Shown in pieces: positions 45,311-52,579 of a stretch of 64,000 nucleotides of DNA. The notes under the pieces are model-generated. The model made no database searches. It was given only the letters and a program-made list of their open reading frames with translations, and was not told where the DNA came from. How positions within the stretch are numbered: position 1 is the stretch's first letter; every line of letters starts with the position of its first letter. Position numbers and translations under genes: made by a program. This DNA comes from Burkholderiales bacterium (lineage in GTDB: Bacteria > Pseudomonadota > Gammaproteobacteria > Burkholderiales > Burkholderiaceae_C), in assembly GCA_026932235.1 (NCBI GenBank), contig JAIXKR010000134.1, positions 1-64,000 on the forward strand, given 5' to 3'.

Positions 45311-46324
45311 CTAGGCCGCGACCCAGCAGCTCTGACGGGCGTCGATCACGGGCTGGATGCGCTCACCCTCGACGCTCGCGGCGGCCGCCGTCTGCTCGAC
45401 CACGAGTTCGCGCTTCCCCCAGTGCAGCCGCGCCCGGCACAGGTTGCCGAGGAAGGTCACCGCGCCGACGGTGGCCGCGCCGTCGGCGCGCGACTCGAGG
45501 CGGATGTTCTCGGGCCGCACGCAAAGCAGCCAGCGTGAGCCGTCGCCCGCGGGCGGCGGCGCCTCGCTCAGCGTCTGCGGCGAGAACTCGCGCAGCCAGT
45601 CCATCGGCAGCAGGTTGCTCAGGCCGATGAAGTCGGCGACGAAGGACGTCGCGGGCCGGTCGTAGAGGACCTGCGGCGAGCCCACCTGCTCGATGCTGCC
45701 GTTGTTCATGCACACGATGGTGTCGGCCAGCATCAAGGCCTCCTCCTGGTCGTGCGTGACCATGATGGTCGGAATCCTGAGCCGCCGCTGCACGTCGCGG
45801 ATCTCCTGGCGCATCTCGTTGCGCACGCGTGCATCCAGCGCCGAGAGCGGTTCGTCGAGCAGGATCAGGCGCGGGCTGACGGCGAGCGCGCGCGCCAGCG
45901 CGACGCGCTGCTGCTGTCCGCCCGAGAGCTGCCACGGAAAGCGCTCGGCCATGTCGGGGATGCGGATGAGCCGGAGAAGCTCATCGACGCGCGCGGCAAC
46001 GCGGTCCGCCGGCGTCTTGCGGATGCGCAGGCCGTAGCCGATGTTCTCGCGCACCGTCATGTTCGGGAACAGCGAGTACGACTGGAAGACGATGCCGAAG
46101 TTGCGCAGGCGCGGCGGCATGCGGCCGAGGTCCTGCCCGTCGAAGCTGAGGGTGCCGGCATCGGCCTGCAAAAGCCCCGCGATGATCCGCAGCAGCGTCG
46201 TCTTGCCGCAGCCGCTGGGGCCCAGCAGGCAGACGAAGTCGTGCGCCCCGACGCTCAGGTTGATGTCGTCGAGTGCCTTGTAGTCGCCGAATGACTTCCG
46301 TACGTGTGCGAGCTCCAGACTCAT
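45311..46324 (-). CDS. ABC transporter ATP-binding protein (2-aminoethylphosphonate/iron/polyamine type)
   Basis: A 337-residue ATPase. Walker A GPSGCGKTT is at residues 35-43. The signature LSGGQQQRVALARALA lies near 134, Walker B LILLDEPLSALDARV near 155, and the switch histidine in VTHDQEEALMLAD near 187. A C-terminal TOBE-like regulatory domain (about 250-337) is present, as in PotA/FbpC-like importers. It energises the fused permease encoded downstream. A strong hairpin lies between it and the binding-protein gene upstream. Confidence 0.93.
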   Translation of the reverse strand: MSLELAHVRKSFGDYKALDDINLSVGAHDFVCLLGPSGCGKTTLLRIIAGLLQADAGTLSFDGQDLGRMPPRLRNFGIVFQSYSLFPNMTVRENIGYGLRIRKTPADRVAARVDELLRLIRIPDMAERFPWQLSGGQQQRVALARALAVSPRLILLDEPLSALDARVRNEMRQEIRDVQRRLRIPTIMVTHDQEEALMLADTIVCMNNGSIEQVGSPQVLYDRPATSFVADFIGLSNLLPMDWLREFSPQTLSEAPPPAGDGSRWLLCVRPENIRLESRADGAATVGAVTFLGNLCRARLHWGKRELVVEQTAAAASVEGERIQPVIDARQSCWVAA

Positions 46325-46352
46325 GCAGTCTCCGGTGCGGCGCGGTGGATGA

Positions 46353-46377
46353 AGGGCGTCGCTTGGCGCGACGCCCT
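46353..46377 (-). terminator. 9-bp stem-loop between binding-protein and ATPase genes
   Basis: AGGGCGTCG (46353-46361) and CGACGCCCT (46369-46377) form a perfect stem with a 7-base loop in the 57-base gap. No T-run follows on the minus strand. Such stems often stabilise the upstream message or partly stop transcription, making binding protein in excess over the membrane parts. Confidence 0.5.
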
Positions 46378-46381
46378 GGAT

Positions 46382-47398
46382 TCAGCGTGCCGTGACCTGC
46401 TGCCAGGTCTTGAGCGTGGCGTCGCGTCCGGCCGCGGACTTCTCGAAGTCGATCGGGAACAGCACCTTGTCGACGTCGTTCGGCAGACCCGCCTTGAGCA
46501 GGCGATCGGCGGGCTTGATTCCCGGGATGGTGACGATCTCCTTGTACTTCCTGTAGAGCGCGGCGGCCTCGGATGAAAGCGTCCAGTCGAGGAAGCGCTT
46601 GGCGTCTTCCGGGTTCTTCGCGGTCTTCAGAATGCCCGAAGCCTCCAGCTCATAGCCCTCCCAGTCGGATGGGATCACCATCTTGACGGGAAAGCCTTCC
46701 TCGATCGACTGCATCGCCGGGAAGGCGAAGGAGGCGCCGATCGCGTACTCGCCGGTGCGCGCCATCTTGCACGGCTTGGAGCCGGAACTGGTGTACTGCG
46801 CGACGTTCTTGTTCATCGCCTTGATGAGGTCCCAGCCCTTGTCCTGGCCCAGGCCCTGGAGGATGGCCGCGATCTGCAGCCAGCCGGTGCCCGAGGCCGC
46901 GGGGTTGGGCATCACCACCTCGCCCTTGTAGACCGGCTTGGTGAGGTCTTCCCAACTCGCCGGCATGGGCAGGTTGCGGGCCTTGAGGCGGTCGGCGTTG
47001 ACGCAGAAGGCGGCCATGTAGCCGGTGGCGGCGAACCAGGTGCCGTCCTTGCTGCGGTACTTGGGCGAGAGCTCGCCCGCGGCCTTGGGCTCCCACTTCG
47101 TCAGCGCGCCGTGGATGCGCGGATCGAGCATGTTGGTGACTGCGAAGCCCCAGACGACGTCGGTCCGCGGGTTGTTCATCTCGGCCAGCAGCCGTGCGGC
47201 CATGTCGCCGGTGGAAAGCCGCAGGACGTGGAAATCCACATCCGGCATGGCCTTCTTCGCCGCGGCCATGTATTCGCTGACCTCGTCGTCCTCGAGCGCC
47301 GTGTAGATGGTCAGCGATTTGGCATGCGCCACCTGGAACAGGCCGACACCGGCAAGTACCAGTGCTGCCGCCAAAGCCTTCTGGATCGGACGTTTCAT
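46382..47398 (-). CDS. ABC transporter periplasmic binding protein (2-aminoethylphosphonate/iron class)
   Basis: A 338-residue receptor with a signal peptide MKRPIQKALAAALVLAGV..AHA (cut before KSLTIYTALED). The LTIYTALEDDEVSEYM start, DVVWGFAVTNMLDPR, and GEVVMPNPAASGTGWLQIAAILQGLGQDKGWDLI are typical of the PhnS-like, Fe-binding-protein class. The usual iron-binding tyrosine pair is not evident, so an organic ligand is more likely. It is the first gene of an operon with ATPase, fused permease and DeoR regulator. The ligand is not proven; 2-aminoethylphosphonate or an isostere such as phosphoethanolamine is a reasonable guess. Confidence 0.87.
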   Translation of the reverse strand: MKRPIQKALAAALVLAGVGLFQVAHAKSLTIYTALEDDEVSEYMAAAKKAMPDVDFHVLRLSTGDMAARLLAEMNNPRTDVVWGFAVTNMLDPRIHGALTKWEPKAAGELSPKYRSKDGTWFAATGYMAAFCVNADRLKARNLPMPASWEDLTKPVYKGEVVMPNPAASGTGWLQIAAILQGLGQDKGWDLIKAMNKNVAQYTSSGSKPCKMARTGEYAIGASFAFPAMQSIEEGFPVKMVIPSDWEGYELEASGILKTAKNPEDAKRFLDWTLSSEAAALYRKYKEIVTIPGIKPADRLLKAGLPNDVDKVLFPIDFEKSAAGRDATLKTWQQVTAR

Positions 47399-47508
47399 GC
47401 TTGTCTCCTGCTGTGGGTGGAAGAGCCCGTCTGCTGCCGGCCGGGCGCCCTGCACGCGCGCCGAGGCCGCTGCAGCCACGCCGCGCGAACCTGCTGCGCG
47501 ACGCCGTG

Positions 47509-47556
47509 TTTGTGATTTTGTGGAGATTTGCAAATTTGTGCAAGACTGTCCAGAAT
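47509..47556. promoter_or_regulatory. Divergent control region with TTTGTG repeats and palindrome
   Basis: Three direct TTTGTG repeats (47509-47514, 47517-47522, 47535-47540) and a perfect palindrome ATTTGCAAAT (47526-47535) lie between the binding-protein gene and the phosphatase gene. For the phosphatase, TTGCAA (47528-47533), 17 bases and CAGAAT (47551-47556) give a weak sigma-70-like promoter. The region is markedly AT-richer than its surroundings. The DeoR regulator is the likely binder. Confidence 0.5.
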
Positions 47557-47586
47557 CGCATCGATCCCCGCGTCCAGGAGAGAACC

Positions 47587-48381
47587 ATGCCCGCAGCAGT
47601 CGTCGCGCCGCCTTGGACGGACGAGGTGCTCGACTTCGCACAAGACCTGATGGGACAGGCGCGCTCGATCGCACTGCGCTGGTTCCGACATCGCCCGACG
47701 GTCGAAACGAAGGCCGATGCCAGCCCCGTCACCGTCGCCGATCGCGAGGTCGAGCAGTTCCTGCGCGCCGCGATCCGCGACCGCTATCCCGAGCACGGCC
47801 TGCTCGGGGAGGAATTCGGCACGCGCAACGCCGATGCCGAGGTGCTGTGGTGCATCGATCCCATCGACGGCACGCGCAGCTTCGTCTCCGGCAGTCCCCT
47901 GTGGGGCTGCCTGCTGGCGGTGCTGCACCGCGGCCGGCCCCTGCTCGGCCTCGTCGAAGTGCCGTGCACGCGCGAGCGCTGGGTCGGCATCGCCGGGCGC
48001 GGCGCCTGGCTCAATGGCGAGCGCTGCCGCACGCGGACCGTGCAGCGTCTCGAGGACGCGATCCTCTACGCCACCTCGCCCGACCTCTTCAGCGAAGAGG
48101 ACCGGCGCGGTTTCGAGCGCCTCAGCGCCGGCGTCCAGATGCGTCGCTTCGGCGGCGACTGCTACACCTACGCCCTGCTGGCCAGCGGCATGATCGACGT
48201 CGTCGCCGAGTGCAATCTCCAGCCCTACGACTACATGGCCCTGGTGCCCGTGGTGCACGAGGCCGGCGGCGTGATGACCGACTGGGAGGGCCGGGCGCTC
48301 GACACCTCCTCCGATGGCCGCGTCGTCGCCGCCGCCAACCACACCCTTCATCGCCTGGCGCTGCAGCAGTTGGCCGCATGA
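47587..48381 (+). CDS. Inositol-monophosphatase-family phosphatase (HisN/histidinol-phosphatase-like)
   Basis: A 264-residue Mg-dependent phosphatase. Metal motifs are GEEFG (E75 and E76 region) and DPIDGTRSF (D91, D94, G95, T96), with GGDCYTYALLASGMIDVVAECNLQPYDYMALVPVVHEAGG near the end supplying the third aspartate. This pattern matches HisN-type histidinol phosphatases within the family. AGGAG precedes the ATG. It is divergent from the ABC importer and convergent with an alcohol dehydrogenase. In this context it may remove phosphate from the imported compound rather than act in histidine synthesis. That is inference. Confidence 0.88.
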   Translation: MPAAVVAPPWTDEVLDFAQDLMGQARSIALRWFRHRPTVETKADASPVTVADREVEQFLRAAIRDRYPEHGLLGEEFGTRNADAEVLWCIDPIDGTRSFVSGSPLWGCLLAVLHRGRPLLGLVEVPCTRERWVGIAGRGAWLNGERCRTRTVQRLEDAILYATSPDLFSEEDRRGFERLSAGVQMRRFGGDCYTYALLASGMIDVVAECNLQPYDYMALVPVVHEAGGVMTDWEGRALDTSSDGRVVAAANHTLHRLALQQLAA

Positions 48382-48416
48382 CGCCAGGGCGCGCTGGCGC
48401 GGTGGCGCGGCCGTCG

Positions 48417-49583
48417 TCAGAGCGTACCGGCCAGCGCGTGCTGCAACAGCGTGTCGTACTGCTGCGCGCTCAAGGGTATCGGGTTGGTCGCGGCCGAGCC
48501 GTCCTGCACCGCCATGGCCCCGACGCGCCCGACGGCGTCGGACGGGATGCCGATCTCGGCGAGCGTGTGCGGCAGGCCGACCGCCTCGCGCAGCGCGAGC
48601 ACCCAATCGAGCACGGCGGCGAAGCCCGGATCGGGCAAACCCAGGTAGCGCGCGAGCAGTTCCGACTTTCCGCCGATCGCCGCTTCGTTGGCCTTCAGCA
48701 CGTAAGGCATGAGAATCGCGATCAGCGTGCCGTGGTGCTGGTCGTAGAGCGCCCCCAGCGGATGCGCCAGCGCATGCATCGCGCCCAGGCCCTTCTGGAA
48801 AGCGGTCGCCCCCATGCTGGACGCAACCAGCATCTGGCCTCGCGCCTCGAGATCGCGGCCGTCTCGCACCGCGCGCACGAGATGCGCGTGCACGAGGCGG
48901 CAAGCCTCCATCGCGATGCCCATCGCCATCGGGTGATAGACGGGCGAGCACAGGGCCTCGAGGTTGTGCGAGAGCGCATCGACACCGGTCGCCGCGGTCA
49001 GGCGCGGCGGCAGGTCCAGCGTCAGTTCCGGGTCCAGGATCACGATCGCGGGCAGCATGCGCGCATGGAAGATGATGCGCTTGACCTGCGCGGCCTCATC
49101 GACGATGACGGAGGCGCGGCCGACTTCGGAGCCGGTGCCCGCAGTGGTCGGCACGGCGACGACGGGCGCCATGCCGCGCACATCGACGCGCGAATGGTTG
49201 TCGCCGACGTCCTCGAAGTCCCACAGCGGGCGCGACTGCCCGGTCATCAGCGCGATGGCCTTGCCGGCATCCAGCGCCGATCCACCACCCAGGGCGATCA
49301 CGCCATCATGGCCGCCGGCGTGGAACGCAGCGACACCGTCCTCCACGTTGCGGCCGCTGGGGTTGCCCTTGACCTGCGCGAACAGGCCGCACGGCACGCC
49401 GGCGTCCTTGCAGACCTGCAGTGCGCCGGTCACGATCGGAAGAGCGGCGATCCCGGGGTCGGTCACCAGCAGCGGCCGACTCATGCCCAGCGCACGGCAG
49501 TGCTCGGGCAGTTCGCGCACGCGTCCGGCGCCGAACTTGACGGAGGTCGGATAGTTCCAGTTCGCAGCGGTCATCGCAGTCAT
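48417..49583 (-). CDS. Iron-containing (group III) alcohol dehydrogenase
   Basis: A 388-residue Fe-dependent dehydrogenase. The NAD-binding GGGSALDAGKA segment (residues 99-109) is present, as are VPTTAGTGSE (144-153) and the metal ligands D202 and H206 in GVDALSHNLEA plus H270 and H284 in GAMHALAHPLGALYDQHHG. It oxidises alcohol to aldehyde or the reverse. It is the last gene of a GS-like, ALDH, ADH operon; the gap to the ALDH gene is 12 bases. Next to a gamma-glutamylating enzyme it could oxidise the hydroxyl group of a gamma-glutamyl amino alcohol. Confidence 0.92.
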   Translation of the reverse strand: MTAMTAANWNYPTSVKFGAGRVRELPEHCRALGMSRPLLVTDPGIAALPIVTGALQVCKDAGVPCGLFAQVKGNPSGRNVEDGVAAFHAGGHDGVIALGGGSALDAGKAIALMTGQSRPLWDFEDVGDNHSRVDVRGMAPVVAVPTTAGTGSEVGRASVIVDEAAQVKRIIFHARMLPAIVILDPELTLDLPPRLTAATGVDALSHNLEALCSPVYHPMAMGIAMEACRLVHAHLVRAVRDGRDLEARGQMLVASSMGATAFQKGLGAMHALAHPLGALYDQHHGTLIAILMPYVLKANEAAIGGKSELLARYLGLPDPGFAAVLDWVLALREAVGLPHTLAEIGIPSDAVGRVGAMAVQDGSAATNPIPLSAQQYDTLLQHALAGTL

Positions 49584-49595
49584 GGCGACGGGTTC

Positions 49596-50990
49596 CTAGG
49601 GCAGGCGGAAGTGGTAGGACTTGGCGCGGGTCAGCGCCTGGTAGCCGAGGATGGACAGCGAGATGCCGTGCCCGGTGTTCTTCACCCCCGTCCAGGCCAG
49701 CGCCGGATCGAGGTAGTCGCAGCGGTTCATGAAGACGGTGCCGGTCTGCAGCTCGCGCCCGAGGCGCCGTGCCGCCTGCACGTCGCGCGTGAAGAGCGCC
49801 GCCGTGAGGCCATAGCGGCTGTCGTTCATCAGCGCCAACGCCTGTTCATCGGAATCGACGGGCATGACGCCCACGACGGGCCCGAAGCACTCCTCGTTCA
49901 TGACCGGCATGGCGTGGCTGACCTCGGTGAGGAGGCTGGGCGCCAGGTAGGGCGTTCCCTCCCGCGCCTCGGGGAAGCGGCGCAGGTCCACCAGGTTGCG
50001 CGCTCCCGCAGCGACCGAGGCGGCGACGATCCGGCGCACCTCGTCGGCCGCACGCGCGCGCACCACCGGACCGAGGCTGGTCTGCGGATCGAGCGGGTTG
50101 CCCAGGCGGTACTGCTCGGTGAGCGCCACGGCCCGGTCGACGAATTCCTTGTAGATCGGGCGATCGACGTAAATCCGCTGGATGCCGCAGCACGACTGCC
50201 CGGCGTTGAAGAAGGCCCCGTCGACCAGCGACTCCACCGCATGGGCGAGGTCGGCGTCGGCGCGCACGTAGGCCGGGTCGTTGCCGCCAAGCTCCAGCCC
50301 GCGACCGATGAAGCGACCCGCGGCCGCGTGTTCGACCGCTGCACCGCCGCGAACCGAGCCCGTGAACGCCACGTGGTCGATCTCCGGCGAGCGGATCAAG
50401 CCCTCGATCGTCTCGTGCGAGGCGTGAATGAACTGGAACAGGCCCGGCGGCAGGCCGGCCGCGGAGAAGGCGCCGACGAGTTCCTCCGCGCAAAGCGGCG
50501 TCTGCTCGGAATGCTTGAGGATGACCGCGTTGCCGGCGGCCAGTGCCGGAACGATGCTGTTCACGGCCGTGAGCAGCGGGTAGTTCCAGGGCGCGATCGT
50601 GAGTACCGTGCCGACCGGCTCGCGCTCGATGGCGCGCTCGAAGCCCGGCTTCTCGGGCACACCGATGGCCTGCAGGGCCTCGGGTGCGATCGCCAGCATG
50701 TGGCGGCCGCGCTCGGCGAAGCCCTTGAGTTCGCCCGGGGACTGGCTGATCGGCCGGCCCATCTGGCGCGTGATGTCGCGGGCGAAGGTCTCGCCGCGCT
50801 GGACCACCACATCGATCGCGGCGCCGAGGATCCGCACGCGCTCCTCCAGCGCGCGGCGCGCCCATGCGCGTTGCGCCTCCCGCGCCGTGCGCGCCAGGCG
50901 CTGCGCATCGGCCGCGCTGGCGTGTGGCCGGCGGACGATGACCCGAGCATCGATCGGGCTGATGGTGACGAGTTCGTTCATGGATTGCAT
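49596..50990 (-). CDS. NAD(P)-dependent aldehyde dehydrogenase
   Basis: A 464-residue ALDH. Cofactor loop APWNYPLL (residues 133-140), FTGSVRGG (209-216), the base E233 in LELGGNDPAYV and the nucleophile C267 in NAGQSCCG are present. The C-terminal LDPALAWTGVKNTGHGISLSILGYQALTRAKSYHF pattern is typical of the succinate-semialdehyde/lactaldehyde-like branch. It is placed between the GS-like ligase (57 bases) and the Fe-ADH (12 bases). This order suggests it takes the aldehyde from the ADH to an acid. ATG 50981 is an alternative start. Confidence 0.92.
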   Translation of the reverse strand: MQSMNELVTISPIDARVIVRRPHASAADAQRLARTAREAQRAWARRALEERVRILGAAIDVVVQRGETFARDITRQMGRPISQSPGELKGFAERGRHMLAIAPEALQAIGVPEKPGFERAIEREPVGTVLTIAPWNYPLLTAVNSIVPALAAGNAVILKHSEQTPLCAEELVGAFSAAGLPPGLFQFIHASHETIEGLIRSPEIDHVAFTGSVRGGAAVEHAAAGRFIGRGLELGGNDPAYVRADADLAHAVESLVDGAFFNAGQSCCGIQRIYVDRPIYKEFVDRAVALTEQYRLGNPLDPQTSLGPVVRARAADEVRRIVAASVAAGARNLVDLRRFPEAREGTPYLAPSLLTEVSHAMPVMNEECFGPVVGVMPVDSDEQALALMNDSRYGLTAALFTRDVQAARRLGRELQTGTVFMNRCDYLDPALAWTGVKNTGHGISLSILGYQALTRAKSYHFRLP

Positions 50991-51047
50991 CCTCGGCCGG
51001 CAGGCGCAGCGCGGCTGCCCAAGCGCGCAGAGTGGGTCATCGCGGCC

Positions 51048-52424
51048 TCACATGCGCTCGAAGCAGCGGAAGCGCTCCCAGTCGGTGACAGCCGCCTCGA
51101 AGGCGTCGATCTCCACCTGAGCCATGTTGAGGTAGTGGTCGATGACCTCCCCGCCGAAGGCCTCGCGTGCCATCGCGGAATCGCGCAGCAGCGCCTGGGC
51201 TTCGTACATGTTGCGCGGCACGCGCGGCTTGTCGGACGCATAGGCGTTGCCCGGAAATGCGTCCTCGAGCTCGAGACCGCGATCGATTCCGTGCAGGCCC
51301 GCGGCGATCATCGCCGCGATCGCGAGGTAGGGGTTGGCGTCCCCACCCGGAACGCGGTTCTCCACGCGCAGCGACGCGCCGTGGCCGACGACACGCAGGG
51401 CACAGGTGCGGTTGTCGCGGCCCCAGGCCACCGCGGTGGGCGCGAAGCTGCCCTTGGCAAAGCGCTTGTAGGAGTTGATGTTGGGGGCGAAGAAGAGCGT
51501 CGACTCCCGCATGCAAGCCAGTTGCCCGGCGAGGAAGCGACGAAACAGCACTGAAGTGCCCCCCGGCCCGTCACCGGCAAAGACGGCGCCGCCGTCGGCG
51601 TCGCGCAGGCTGAGGTGGATGTGGCACGAACTGCCTTCGCGTTCGTTGAACTTGGGCATGAAGGTGAGCGCATAGCCCTCCTGCGCGGCGATCTCCTTGG
51701 CACCGTTCTTGTAGATCGCGTGCTCGTCCGCGGCACGCAGCGCCGGCCCGTAGCTGAAGTTGATCTCGTGCTGCCCGAAATTGCACTCGCCCTTGGAGTT
51801 CTCGAGCACCAGCCCGGCGCCGACCATGCTGTTGCGGATGCGCGCCAGCAGCGGCTCCAGGCGCCCCGTGTCCAGCAGCGCGTAGTCGACGTTGTATAGG
51901 GTCGCCGGCTCGAGGTCGCGATAGGCCTTGTGCCAGGCCTGCTCGTAGGTGTCGCGGAAGACGATGAACTCGAGCTCGGTGGCGGCGTAGGGCAGCAGGC
52001 CGCGTTCGGCCAGGCGTGCGATCTGGCGACGCAGGACCTGGCGCGGCGCGACGTTCACCGGCGATCCATCGCTGCTCTCGAGGTCGCACATCACCAGGGC
52101 CGTACCTTGCAGCCACGGAATGCGTCGCAGCGTGGCCAGGTCGGGCGCGAAGACGAAGTCGCCGTAGCCGCGCTCCCACGAGGTGAGCGCGTAGCCGCCC
52201 ACCGTGTTCATCTCGATGTCGACCGCGAGCTGGTAGCTGCAGCCCTCGGCCTTGTGCGCGAGCACGGTTTCCAGGAAGAAGCTTGCCGCGAGCCGCTTGC
52301 CCTGCAGGCGCCCCTGCATGTCCGTCATCGCGATCACCACCGTGTGGATGGCGCCCGAGGCGACTTCGGCCCTCAGCTGGGCCAGGGTCAACGGGCCCTC
52401 CGTGTGCTGCGCCTGTCCGTGCAT
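51048..52424 (-). CDS. Glutamine-synthetase-like gamma-glutamyl ligase (PuuA/GlnA4 type)
   Basis: A 458-residue GS-fold ligase that joins glutamate to an amine using ATP. Metal-site glutamates are in YAATELEFIVF (E150, E152) and KGECNFGQHEINF (E213, E220). HIHLSL holds H268 and H270, and RVENRVPGGDANPYLA carries the late Arg/Glu. Length, the absence of the GlnA adenylylation tail and the distance from any nitrogen-regulation genes favour a PuuA/GlnA4-like gamma-glutamyl-polyamine or gamma-glutamyl-ethanolamide synthetase over true glutamine synthetase. It is the first gene of an operon with ALDH and Fe-ADH. GlnA4 acts on ethanolamine in Streptomyces. Confidence 0.88.
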   Translation of the reverse strand: MHGQAQHTEGPLTLAQLRAEVASGAIHTVVIAMTDMQGRLQGKRLAASFFLETVLAHKAEGCSYQLAVDIEMNTVGGYALTSWERGYGDFVFAPDLATLRRIPWLQGTALVMCDLESSDGSPVNVAPRQVLRRQIARLAERGLLPYAATELEFIVFRDTYEQAWHKAYRDLEPATLYNVDYALLDTGRLEPLLARIRNSMVGAGLVLENSKGECNFGQHEINFSYGPALRAADEHAIYKNGAKEIAAQEGYALTFMPKFNEREGSSCHIHLSLRDADGGAVFAGDGPGGTSVLFRRFLAGQLACMRESTLFFAPNINSYKRFAKGSFAPTAVAWGRDNRTCALRVVGHGASLRVENRVPGGDANPYLAIAAMIAAGLHGIDRGLELEDAFPGNAYASDKPRVPRNMYEAQALLRDSAMAREAFGGEVIDHYLNMAQVEIDAFEAAVTDWERFRCFERM

Positions 52425-52500
52425 GTGCGTGGTCTCCGTTCCTCTCGAGCATGCCGGCGGGGCAGCGGAGCCAGATCCGCAGCGCCCGGTGCCGGGTTTC

Positions 52501-52521
52501 GGCTGCGATGATGTCGCAGCC
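52501..52521. terminator. Perfect 8-bp hairpin between ccmI and the ligase gene
   Basis: GGCTGCGA (52501-52508) and TCGCAGCC (52514-52521) pair perfectly around the 5-base loop TGATG. It lies 59 bases after the ccmI stop on the minus strand and 77 bases before the ligase start. It has no T-tract. It may end the ccm transcript or be part of the ligase operon's leader. Confidence 0.45.
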
Positions 52522-52579
52522 GCGGCCGCGCGCCTATCGAAAAATGGCAGGTCATGGGCTCGACCAGAGCCCGCGCCGA

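Noticed and set aside
43604-47398. Ferric-iron importer (FbpABC)
   Set aside because: The tyrosine pair expected in the iron-binding receptor is not evident, and the neighbouring genes are metabolic. It remains possible and is noted in the entries.
47307-51554. A 1415-codon plus-strand open frame
   Set aside because: It overlaps the phosphatase in another frame and the ADH, ALDH and ligase genes in antisense. No domain can be recognised in it.
51048-52424. Housekeeping glutamine synthetase GlnA
   Set aside because: At 458 residues it lacks the adenylylation-loop C-terminus and is in an operon with ALDH and ADH, which fits the PuuA/GlnA4 branch better.
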